Source of the DNA: Owenia fusiformis
Lineage: Eukaryota; Annelida; Polychaeta; Sabellida; Oweniidae
Direction: 5' to 3'
Assembly: GCA_903813345.2 (NCBI GenBank)
Contig: CAIIXF020000007.1
Span: 39,449,671-39,513,670 of the forward strand
Length of the DNA stretch: 64,000 nt
A program made the position numbers and the translations under genes. This document shows, piece after piece, positions 1 through 10,800 of the stretch. How positions within the stretch are numbered: the first letter of the stretch is position 1; the number at the start of each line of letters is the position of its first letter. The notes below the pieces were generated by a model. The model was given only the letters and a program-made list of their open reading frames with translations, was not told the origin of the DNA and did not search any database.

Positions 1-980
1 CTCCGTCTTTTTCTCAGTTTTATTCATTGTCTAGAAATCATTGTGTCCAGGAATAACCCATATAATGTACATAGTATCCCCAAACAGTAAACGCTTGAAG
101 AAAATCAGAATTTCTTTAGATTGAATCTATTGATTCAAACAATTTTTTCAATTTGACCAATACACTTTGAAAGTGCTAAGAGATTACCAAATAGAATCTT
201 AAGATTGTACAATTCTAGAGGGGGTGGACATACCCCTCCCTCTTCCAAAAAGCAATTTCTTTATTCATTATCTCAGATACTCTAAAGGTGTCCAGATATC
301 ATCAAATAAAACCCTGAAATGGTCATTTCATCAGTGGCGTACCCTTGCTCCCCTCTGGCAACCCTCCCACTTTGTCTCCGTTTTCACCCATTTTTATTTA
401 TTAATTGCCGAACACTTTAAGTGTAAAATAAATCACCAACATCATGTAGTATCTTGGATTGATCCAATTTTCTAGAGAGAGGGGCGACAATTTCTCGGTC
501 CCCCTCCATAAAGAGTGATTTTTGTCCAAAAAAGCATCTTGAATTTCTGGCATCCCTCTTAAAATAAAATAGCTGGAAGAATGTTTTTTTCAGTTGGGTT
601 AAATTGACTAAACACATTTGAACTGAAAAGAAATCACCAAATAACATTTTGACACACAAAAAAGAGAAATAAAGAAAGATAAGAAAAATAATTTTTAATT
701 CTTTGTTACTTTAAACACGTTAAAAGGGCCCAGAAATCACCAAGTATCATATTGAAATAATAAACATTTCTGGCACCCAAAACATAAAGCATTTCTTTAC
801 TCAAACACATAATCAGACAGCATCTTGAAACAAAAAATGTCCAGAGAGGCTTTCATCTTTCACTGCCCCTCGCTCCCCCAAGAAGTAAACAATTGAAGAA
901 ATCGGAATTTCTTTAAATTGATTCTATTGATTCAAACACTTGAAAGTGTCCAGGAATCACTGAATATTTTCTTGAACATG
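1..980. repeat. Diverged duplicated non-coding repeat
   Basis: No gene is seen. The stretch holds old copies of a short repeat. The segment near 89-175 (gaagaaaatcagaatttctt, then a block around 'ctattgattcaaaca') recurs near 889-955, and 'gtgtccaggaatcac'-like phrases recur near 45, 285 and 945. Short open frames here have no recognisable domains and look random. Confidence 0.5.
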
Positions 981-1159
981 GTAAAAGTTCCAGGATAAAG
1001 GTATATGTTGGGGCCCTTCTAGCACACTTCCCCTATTCTAACGTTTCTCCAAATTGCTCAAAAAAGAAAAGTACTATTGCAGTATTGGGCTCGATATAGA
1101 AGTGAGTACAATATATAAAACCAATTAAAGTACTACAAAAAAGGTTGAGTGGGCTTACT

Positions 1160-1204
1160 GGGGGGGGGGGGGGGGGGGGTCGGTTTACTTTAGCCCCCCC
1201 CCCC
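1160..1204. repeat. Poly-G tract followed by poly-C tract
   Basis: A run of 20 G (1160-1179) is followed 14 bases later by a run of 11 C (1194-1204). The two runs could pair as a very stable hairpin, or the G run could form a quadruplex. Similar G or C runs recur at about 4830, 7068, 18565, 23906, 28779, 41766, 44765 and 60690, often inside repeat copies. Confidence 0.8.
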
Positions 1205-2044
1205 ACCTGACCCATATCTGCCATTGAATGAGGCGGCAAAATTTGACCAGTTTACTCTTCATAGTAAAAATCCGGACCCCTTGAAGAAAAGTGTCTGACG
1301 AGCCTGGTTCATGACAAGATCAGAATTAAAACTAGACTGTGTATTAAACACCAGTTGCTACAAAGGTACTGTTTATCAAAAGTAATTGCACATTAATAAA
1401 GAGAGTATGTGTTACGTGACTTATTACAGGGTTCTCACCGGGAAATATTTAGATCCCGGATTTTTCGGGGTATCGATATCCTATTAGTATATTTTTCAAA
1501 ATACTATTTCAGATTATCTTCCTAATTTAATCACAATATACATTTCTAAAAGGTTTCTGATTTCCCATTCCTTGCTTGTACCCAGTTTTATGTATATTCC
1601 CAAAAGTTTTACCACAAATAATGTGACAAAAATGTAAAATTAGACTCCGGAAAACACTTTAGACTCCGGAAAAGCTATTAGACTGGAGCAAGAGGGCCTA
1701 AAGACATTAGAATCCGGAGAATGTAAAAGCCTGGTGAGTGTATCGTTCGGGTTATAAGTCCTTCACGAAAGAAAAGTCTTCTTGACTAATTGACTAAGAA
1801 ACAGCCAGACTTATATAACATTAACAGTTTAATGCATCATGTGACATATTCAAGAGTCCAATAAACATGTGCACATCATGTTTGGAGAATACTCCAAGAT
1901 CAATACATCGGCATGTATCTTTTATCAGTCTGGTTCATGATATATTGATCAATGTCACTAATGTAAGTTCAGACGATCAGAAGTGATTATATCAGGGAGG
2001 AAAATTCCCAAAGTTCAGTGTTCGTATGGGGTTAGGCGGCATCC

Positions 2045-2214
2045 ATGTGATAGATCCATATAAGGCTTGCAGGACCATATAGGAATCCGACTTAATGTTG
2101 TCCGCCATTTTGAATGTCATGTGATAGATCCATATAAGGCTTGCAGGACCATATAGGAATCCAACTTACTGCTGTCCGCCATTTTGAATGCCAAGTGATA
2201 GATCCATATAAGGC
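2045..2214. repeat. Short tandem repeat, period about 73-75 bp
   Basis: A unit beginning 'gtgatagatccatataaggc' starts near 2047, 2120 and 2195, giving about 2.3 copies. The last copy runs directly into the inverted-repeat element at 2215. The phrase 'catataaggcaagg' also occurs in the 43-bp array behind the acyl-CoA-binding protein gene (11.8-12.2 kb), so the two arrays may share an ancestor. Confidence 0.7.
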
Positions 2215-2504
2215 AAGGAGGATTGGCAACATCGATATTCTGTCCCATATATGGGGATGTCGTGCTACAAAATTCGAAAACCATCAGCCGCCATTTTGTT
2301 CACTTCAACATTTGAATGAACATTCTTGTCATATTTTCTAACGAAAAATTCAAAAACTCTCAAGAAATGATCGAGATATTGGTTCAAATCTTTTGAACTG
2401 TTTATTTTGAATTGATAATCGGTTATAATTTCAGAAAATAACGACATTTTGGCGTTTTTATTGTTGGAAAATATTGACTTCGACTCTTGGAGCCAATCTT
2501 CCTT
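2215..2504. mobile_element. Non-autonomous inverted-repeat element, family A (copy 1)
   Basis: The left end AAGGAGGATTGG and the right end CCAATCTTCCTT are imperfect inverted repeats bounding about 290 bp. The body matches the element at 12219-12499 in the same orientation and the one at 56361-56590 in the opposite orientation, including 'gccgccattttgttcacttc'. An open frame on the minus strand across the body has no recognisable domain and is just element sequence. Superfamily unknown. Confidence 0.75.
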
Positions 2505-3084
2505 GCATATACCTGTAGGAAAGCTAATGAGAGAATCCCTGATACCAAGAAATACTTGAAATGATTTTTTAATTCGGCTTTTACTGTCGTAAGCACCACT
2601 GTAAGGACGTGCAATAGTCACTTAATTTCATGATTTAAGAAAGTTGAATATTTTGGGATGACCCTGTTAATGTACATATTGTAATTATGAAAATATTCGT
2701 TGTCGAACAAATAAACCAAAAGGCTTAACATTGAATCGATGGAGATTAGACCCACCCTTTTTTAGCGAAGTAGAAAAAGTCAGTCATGGAAAATAATTTA
2801 AATAAAAGTACTGTATAAATCAAAGTTATCATTGTGGAAAACGTTTCACTGAATTTAAACATGTTAAAAGGAAGGTAAAAAATAATTCATTGGAGGTTTA
2901 ATATGTGAATCTCTTTAAATCACATGAAAAACGAAATTGTTCTATTGTCGTAAAAATTTAACAGGTCGCTAAGTGATTGATATTGATGAAAAACAATGTT
3001 AAACTGATTTGAGATAATATGCGTTAGGTATAATATATCTGCCTGGACGGGTTTCAACTGGATCGTTTTCCTTGTTATACTTAC

Positions 3085-3276
3085 CTTGAAGGTCTCCTCC
3101 CCTTCAGGCACGTGGCTTTCTTTTTTGCATTTCGGACAGTTTACAAGTTTTGACGATTTGTTTTCTTTGATTAGATTTTCAAGGCACACCGAACAGCAAA
3201 TGTGCTTACAATCTAGTGCCTTTGGTTCATTCGCAGTGTTGTTACACGACGCGCAACAATCACGACCTCCTTCCAT
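3085..3276 (-). CDS. RING-finger (C3HC4) protein, first coding exon, TRIM-like
   Basis: This exon encodes 64 residues with a complete C3HC4 RING: C8-x2-C11, C23, H25, C28-x2-C31 and C47-x2-C50 in residue numbering from the chosen start. RING domains of this type bind two zinc ions and recruit E2 enzymes, so an E3 ubiquitin-ligase role is likely. The N-terminal position and the LDCKH/CPKC layout resemble TRIM proteins (established family knowledge). The start at 3276 has a strong context (ATC before ATG, G after). The frame is also open upstream, so a longer N-terminus cannot be excluded. The exon ends in phase 0 at a consensus donor (GTAAG at 3084-3080). No B-box or coiled-coil exon was found between 3080 and position 1, so the rest probably lies left of the window, or this is a stranded exon. 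Confidence 0.75.
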
Positions 3277-3328
3277 GATGTTCTTCCCTGTTCTGTTTGA
3301 CCTCTGGCGATGTCGTACGATTTCTTCG

Positions 3329-3362
3329 CTAGACTTTGGATTACCTTTAATCCAAAGTCTAG
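3329..3362. promoter_or_regulatory. Perfect 15-bp hairpin upstream of the RING start
   Basis: The arms ctagactttggatta (3329-3343) and its exact complement (3348-3362) flank a 4-base loop. It lies 53-86 bases before the RING start codon on the minus strand, so it would be in the 5' leader if transcribed. Function is not known. Confidence 0.55.
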
Positions 3363-3419
3363 AGTTGTTTTTGCATTTTTTGAAAACGTGATAATTATTT
3401 ATCATTGAGAATGCCAATT

Positions 3420-3960
3420 AAATGATTTGTACTACATGTCCTAACAATAAATTCAAATTTTTGATTAGTATAAAATAATGAATTAAATTCCATGTGCTCC
3501 ATCTTCAAGCAAATTACCTCTGCAAAATCTAACACCATATTCCTATCATCTTAAAAGGTCCAGATATAATTATATTTCTAAAGTACATAATGGCTTATTC
3601 AAGAATTAAAGTGCAAGTTTATTTGTGAGGGCAGTTTGGATATTAAGGATTTCACTTTAAAGACAGTGGCGTGTTTTATTAATACTGCTATAATTCACTT
3701 GGCTCATGTTTGGCTTGTGACATTACAATTTGCAAAAGTCTAAAATAGATCTAGATACGTGCATTAACGGACTTTTTGATTACTTATGTCAATTACAAAC
3801 TGTGTGTCCATTACTTCTATTGGTGAACATCTATAAATATGATCATTCTCATATACTATACTGTATTTATTCCTATGATGACATCCTAGATTTATTCTTA
3901 CATAATTTGTAAAATAATATACAGTGAAATATGTATGAATCAGAAAAAATCACAATTTAG
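3420..3960. other. No gene seen
   Basis: AT-rich sequence upstream of the RING exon. Only short frames without domain features are present. The promoter or an upstream exon of the RING gene could lie here, but no clear TATA box or splice sites decide it. Confidence 0.4.
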
Positions 3961-4092
3961 TGTAATATAGCAAGTAGCCGATCCAACCTAGAGAGAACAA
4001 ACGAGACAACAATCCAGGCAACTACAAGGTCGCTGGGCAACAACAAGGTCGCATGGATGTTGAGCCACCAAAGGTACCGGTTGACCGGCCCT

Positions 4093-4275
4093 AGTTGATA
4101 TGCTGTCAATAGTTGATATGCTGTCAATAGTCGATATGCTGTCAATAGTCGATATGCTTTCAATAGTCGATATGCTTTCAATAGTCGATATGCTGTCAAT
4201 AGTCGATATGCTTTCAATAGTCGATATGCTGTCAATAGTCGATATGCTTTCAATAGTCGATATGCTGTCAATAGC
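4093..4275. repeat. 18-bp minisatellite, about 10 copies
   Basis: The unit is close to 'tcaatagtcgatatgctg', with a G/T variant at the last position that partly alternates along the array. Because 18 is a multiple of three, every frame without a stop is open and gives a six-residue repeat; this is not evidence of a protein. Confidence 0.95.
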
Positions 4276-4284
4276 TAGTACTAT

Positions 4285-4313
4285 CTGAGACTAACATTTT
4301 ATGATGGTCTCAG
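4285..4313. repeat. Small palindromic repeat (copy 1)
   Basis: CTGAGAC (4285-4291) and GTCTCAG (4307-4313) flank 'taacattttatgatg'. The same arrangement occurs at 38168-38199, so this is a small dispersed element or a fragment of one. Confidence 0.6.
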
Positions 4314-4895
4314 GTACTATAAATTATCATGTTAGATTAGAGTGATTATGTTAGAGTTGTAAACCACAGATCTATTTTTAAATGTTAACGTTTTAAATTT
4401 TATTTTATTCATATTCTATCACTGTTAAATAATATATCAGCTAATTAATATGGGCTTATTAGCCTTTTGTAGGTTATTGACATAGACATAGACAGATATC
4501 GATGAGGGCAACAATGTTAGCAAGTGACCAATCCAATCCAAATGAGACAACAATCCAGATAACTACAAGGTTGGATGGTGACTGCTCCCAAGTTGACCCG
4601 AGTCGATATGTTGCCTACATTCAGTTGCGTAGACAGGATTTGATAGGAGGGGGTTCGAATATTTTCGGCCTTTTCTGGACCCACCTGGAATTTTAAATAT
4701 TTACATTTACCAAATAATTGCAAAAGCAAGATCAAAGGTGAAATATCCTAATTTTTGACCAATTTCGTTAATTTGGAACATTTTAAGTGCAAAAATGTAG
4801 AACCGTTTTCAGCAAAGGCATATTTAACCCCCCCCCTCCCCCGTGTATAGTTTAAAAATATTTTTCTGTCATCCGTTTACTTTTTGTCGATTATA

Positions 4896-5823
4896 CAGGG
4901 TGGTCCAAAAAAGTGAACCCCTGCAACGGGCCATATTTTCTAAAAGTTTTGTTGGTACCATACATTTTTCTTAGTCTTGATATTTGCAGAAATTATAAGC
5001 CCTAACCAAATATTACTGAAAATGGATAAAATGTGATTTTCAACATCCGCGATTCTTCAACCCATCAACACCCTTCCCCTGACAATTTTTTAGCTGCAGT
5101 TTTAAAGAGCTATTATTTTCTGACTTTGTTTGGTTTTGAATCACGCATATTAAGGTGTAAAAACTAGCATCCTACCTCTGTTAGTTGCAAAGATATTGTG
5201 ATCCAAAGAAATGTTCTAAGTTTCCATAGACGAAATTTTTCCCCAGCGAAATCGCAACATACCCCTATATGATCTTGAAATGTCAATATCTTCATTCATC
5301 ATGGACCAATTCTTGTGAATTATGGCTCGAAACATTGAATATTAGATTTTCTTTTGATTTTCTAAAAATATTTGATGAAGGGCTTCTCAGACTCCTGGTC
5401 AAAGGGGGCAACTTTGCCCCCCTCTATCCATTTGTGTAAGTAACATGCCCATTAACTGCTGAACAATTAAAACTGCTTCAAAATGATCAATGAAAGTGTG
5501 AAATGTGTTTTCTGCTCAAATAGTATCCCATTTGTAATATGGTAGGGTTTTAAACTTGTATCTCTAACGTAAGCTGGGTTAAAAATACCTAACATGTTTC
5601 AACAATTTCCATGAATTACGTTGATAAAATTTTGCACAATCTAATTTTCAGGCATGTTTGTTTAAGTCTTGTAATTTCTAGAAAATTTAAGACTGAGAAA
5701 AAATTATGGCATCTACAAAAATTTTAGACCTTTCTCTACAAGATGTCATGATATGAGGCAATTCATGCAAGTATTAAGGGAAATATAGCTTGTTGCAGGG
5801 GTTCACTTTTTTGGACCACTCTG
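4896..5823. mobile_element. 928-bp DNA element with mariner-type ends and TA flanks
   Basis: The ends begin CAGGGTGGTCCAAAAAAGTG and finish with the near-exact complement (GTTCACTTTTTTGGACCACT then CTG). About 35 bp match at each end, with TA on both sides as in Tc1/mariner insertions. No transposase reading frame is visible inside, so it looks non-autonomous. Related CAGGGTG ends occur at 10984-11050, 16948-18000 and 45798. Confidence 0.85.
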
Positions 5824-7817
5824 TATATGATTTTCTTAACTTTTTCATCAAAAAACATCTGAGGATAAATGCAACGCATTGGTATGAATAATGGCTTATT
5901 AAAAGACACGTGCGAACTCTAAAAGTTAGTTTTAAATAATTTCACGATTTTTCGAAATAAAAGTCCTTCAAAAACCATTTTTAAATTAAAAAAAAGTTTC
6001 ACATATCACAATGTGATAACATTCGGGAAATGCCTAATTACATTGTAAAAAGAGTACTTCAACATTTTTAGTATCAGTTTTCTAGTGTTCAGAACGTTGG
6101 TGCGTCACATGCACACGGGCAGTCATTGAAAAATAAACTAGATGCGAGTAGAAGTAAACTTAATTTACATCATCAAATATTCAAAATTCAGTCAAAGTGA
6201 TGTCATATTTGAAATCTACATGTAAAAGTACATCTAGAAATATGGTTTCGAAAAAATTAAAGGCTATTCTTTATAAAAAATTAAAAAGACCCAATACATA
6301 GATATCTTAAATATTAATACCTTCAGGGTTATACTGAAAACATAATATGTAAATATTATCATATCACTATATCGTGCCATTAAAAAATTAAAAAAGAAAT
6401 GATACATTTTAGAGTATGATACTCTGTCGTCGTTTTATAGCTTTTACTCATATCGTTATTGGACTTCAAACAGAAGTGGAAGTTTTTTGCAAATGATATA
6501 TGCATTGCATGGAGATTTTAATTTTCTTTGGTATAACGAAACATATCACTTAAAAATAGTTTGTTAAGTTATTTTTAGTGATTTTATGAAAATAGCAGTA
6601 GCATGCTCCCCCAAGCTGGACAAGATTTTCGATGACAACCCTGTGGTGCATTGCATATAACCGAACCTTCACAATTACGTGTTCAAAATTATCTGATCTA
6701 TATCATAAATTACTAAATTAGGGACCATGTTGACGACAGTTTCTACTCGGTAATTTTGCTTTATTTGTACAATTGAATTCCTTTTTATGATATTAGATCA
6801 GTGTTCAGGTCTAAAATGCGAAATATTATCGCCCATTTCATAAAAGATCGTTTTTCTGTATTTTAATCTTTTTTCTTAAGATAAAGTTAGACATCTCATA
6901 TATATTTCCATTTTTGTTTATACCTCAAATATGTTAATTAATCAAAAACGACTCCGACTCAAAAGAAAGATATATATTCCTTTAAGCAACCCCTCCCCCC
7001 TCACTTTCCAGGCTTTATCATACTGAACACCTTTCCAATGATTTCAGTCCAAAGTTGTCATATGTGACCCCCCCCCCTAGAATTTTTTGAAGAGTGAATC
7101 TGCTTCAAGCTCCGAAGAAGTACAGTGTAGATTGTGGTCTTAGTTCAACAAGTTAAATCTAGTCTGGGCCTTATTTCTTATCTGACATATCTTGTGGCCC
7201 GCCCATCACGGCAACAAGAACATTCAGATTAATAAATGAACGCCGTGATATTGGGTTTAACTTATTGAACTAGGGTCTTTACTTCTTTAGTGATATACAT
7301 GTAAACATGTGCATTCTATTGAAAGCCCATGATGTAAAGCTATGGGTTTGTTTAACTCTATAGGTTCCATGCATTGACTTTTACCGTAGACTATTTTCGT
7401 GAAACTGCTCTTCACATCTTTCCGTTTCAATAGCAACTTGGTTCTAGAAGGGTGGTGAAATGACTACAAATAAGAGGCTGAACTAAATATTTGGATTGGC
7501 AAGTCGTATATCAATAGGGGAAATCCTTTGTGTATTTTGGGGAATTCCCCAAATCAAACCTCTACAATCAGGTCTTTCTAATTATTTGTAAATGAAACTA
7601 TAGTGTAATATATATCCTTGATATTCTAAAATCTCTAGAAATGAAGAAATTAATTATATAGTCAGACCTATCAAAGATTTTATTTTACTTTAACAGTACA
7701 TATTAAGTGCTAATACACTATATTCTTCTGACAAAATAATATTAATATCATTGAAAAGTAAGCCTTGATTTGCCATATTTTGTACTCTGACCGGCAATCG
7801 ATAAATTCACTAATAAA
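5824..7817. other. No gene seen upstream of the acyl-CoA-binding protein gene
   Basis: AT-rich sequence with a few C-runs (about 6990 and 7068). I see no domain-bearing frame. The promoter and 5'UTR of the gene starting at 7818 should lie in the last part, but no clear core promoter motif is visible. Confidence 0.4.
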
Positions 7818-10800
7818 ATGTCAAATTCAGCAGTAAGTATGCGTCTTTTATCTTATATAATCGTCTTACTATATGCTTCTATATTTCGATCAAATAAGCA
7901 GACAATTCTCAGCTGTGGTTCCTGTATGATTTAGCTGTCATTCTGATCAAGATTTTCATAAAATTAAAACCCGGAAGTGCCAAGTCCGGCATTGCAGTTC
8001 AGCAACAAGTGACAGCAGATCTGAGATAGAGCTATGGCAACCTAGTGATAAACCAGCACAGAAAGATATAAGTGATATAAAAACACCATCACCATAAGGG
8101 TACCAACGAGCAGAACGGGTGAAGTGGGTCAACAACTCACTTTGTGGCGTTCAGTTTATGGGCTTTCAATTCTTCTACTTTTCTTTACTCGAGTCTCTAG
8201 CTTAGAGAAGGCTTTGGACCGAAGTTAACTTTTCTAGTTATGAAAGCCCATCCTTCAACTCAAATTCACTGAAATTACCGACAATTGTGATTGGTTAGTG
8301 TGAAAAACATTGCGATTGATTTGCGACTGAACCGATGGCCTTCAGGTGTATTATGACCACAGAATTACCATATTCTATGGCCACTGAGTGTGGCCATACA
8401 ATATAAATAAGTCACTCTTTTTGCTGTTTTGAATTTGCCTTTAAATTGCTGAGTCGTCTTATTTTTATTGATGTAAACATAATAAACTCACCTTCATTGA
8501 TCTTTTACACGCAGTCCTATTTCATAAATTGGTCTACTTCGCACGATATTTATTCAAAAAATAAAACTGAAGGAAATTTTTACAACAAGCGGCCATCTTG
8601 ACTAAATCGCTATAGCGGAAAAAAGGCATGCTTTCAAAATGGAGAATGAGACAATGTCTATTTTAAATGAAAACGTTCAATATCTCATCAACAAGATAAG
8701 CCGTTATCATTTCAATTCATGAAATATTAACAGAATGATTTTTAGAATATTACATAAATTCATTGAACGCCGGCTTAAGATTTTACAATAGTTCACATTG
8801 TTCCAGATGGAAACACTTCTAGCCAAGAATTGGCTAGAGACTCGAGTAACCACAGAAGCATGTAGCGTCATCTATTAACTTTTCTAGGTGGGGTTTCCGT
8901 CCACTACATGCTCCTGTAGCTTTGATGTAAGAGAAGCCATGGGTTTTAAAGAGAAAGCCTGTTGAAAAACAGTTGAAAGACAGTTGACGAGCAGTGTCAA
9001 TAGAAATTAACGAAATGACCAAACTGACAGGTTACTAGTGTTGTCATGATGTGTTATAATTGTACATGTACATAGATTCATCGGCAATTTTCAATAGAAA
9101 AAACATTGATGCACATCGCGATGTAAATCGGGAAAAGTCTTACCAAATTTACTGCCGTTATAAAATAAATAAAATTCTGAATGCAACAATTAAATAATAG
9201 TATGATACTTCCAGTTGGACATGTGCGTAAACAAATGTAAAAAATGGAGGTTATTGCTTCATAAGCAAATGTGAGAGCGAAAGATTGAAAAGGTATGGCA
9301 TTTGCATGAAAACGAGACAGGAAAAGGTGATGTTAGTAGATTTATTATTTTGATGTTTCAAACATCGATGCATCCCCAGAATCACATTTGGCGATGAATA
9401 TTGCGATGTATCCATTAATCGCGACAACACTAGACCTTACTGAGATGACGGATATGGGACTGAGCTGATTTGTCACGCATACGTAGTATGTTGAACTGAC
9501 AGCAGTTTTAGTATTTTCGGGAAAATATTAAGTTGACGGCAGAATGGTGCCTCTCGTTTCAAGACTGACAGCAACGCCCTTCTATCAATCTTCACCCACT
9601 CTCGTTTTCACCAAAGAGATCTATTTGTACTGTTCCATAGGTTATGTGTTTATTCAAGAGGGACAGACTTTAGAATTCAACTATTGGGTCGGTCAAAGCC
9701 ATCTAGAAACAATAATGGCCAATTTTTTTTTTCTTTATAAAATGAGCCATTTTCAATAATAAAGCTTAACAGGAACTGACCTATCTACATCCAAATCTAC
9801 TCTAACAATTTCAATGTCAATCAATTCAAAAACTCCATGAAAAATCCAAACTGTCAACTGTCCAGTTTTTGTTTGACATACCTGTATGCAAATAAGATCA
9901 GATATTTTTGTTGTTTTCAGGAGTTTAACAAGGCAGCTGAAGATGTGAAGAACTTTACATCAAAGCCTACTGATCAAGAACTCTTAGAAATTTATTGCCT
10001 TTTCAAACAGGCCACAATTGGGGATTGTAACACTGGTAAGAGTCTAAAGTATTGCATATGTCCACATATTGCCTAGAATCAACATATTGCATTGATCAAC
10101 ATATTGCATAGAATAAACATATTGCATAGTATCAACATATTGCATTGAATCAACATATTGCATATAATCAACATATTGCATAGAATCAACATATTGCAAT
10201 ATCAACATATTGCATAGAATCAACATATTGCATAGTATCAACATATTGCATAGAATCAACATATTGCATATAATCAACATATTGCATATAATCAACATAT
10301 TGCATAGAATACATATATTGCATCAACATATTGCATAAAATCAACATATTGCATAGAATCAACATATTGCATAGAATCAACATATTGCATAGAATCAAAA
10401 TATTGCATTGAATCAACACATTGCATCAACATATTGCATATAATCAACATATTGCATAGAATCAACATATTGCATAGTATCAACATATTGCATAGAATCA
10501 ACATATTGCATAGAATCAACATATTGCATTGATCAACATATTGCATAGAATAAACATATTGCATAGTATCAACATATTGCATATAATCAACATATTGCAT
10601 ATAATCAACATATTGCATAGAATCAACATATTGCATAGAATGAATATATTGCATAGAATCAACATATTGCATATTATCCTACACTTACAGGTAGTGTGCT
10701 ATATGTATAATAACATCAAAAAATAAATTTGATATTTATTGGCAAAATGAATAACCGGAGGATATCGCTTATGTACCAATATTTTCTGTATTGCTACAGA

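Larger units (their letters stand above)
3968..4620. repeat. Diverged duplication flanking the 18-bp minisatellite
   Basis: The segment at about 3968-4030 ('gagacaacaatccaggcaac' then 'tacaaggtcg') matches the segment at about 4520-4580 ('gagacaacaatccagataac' then 'tacaaggttg'). Each is preceded by an 'agcaagt..ccgatccaa'-like phrase. The two copies lie about 550 bp apart on either side of the tandem array at 4093-4275. Confidence 0.6.

Noticed and set aside
2265-2621. 118-residue minus-strand frame
   Set aside because: It crosses a family A inverted-repeat element and is not conserved in the copies at 12.2 and 56.4 kb.
10044-10672. Long minus-strand frames of MLILCN/MQYVDS repeats
   Set aside because: They are created by the 18-bp intronic minisatellite in the acyl-CoA-binding protein gene; a multiple-of-three period keeps frames open.
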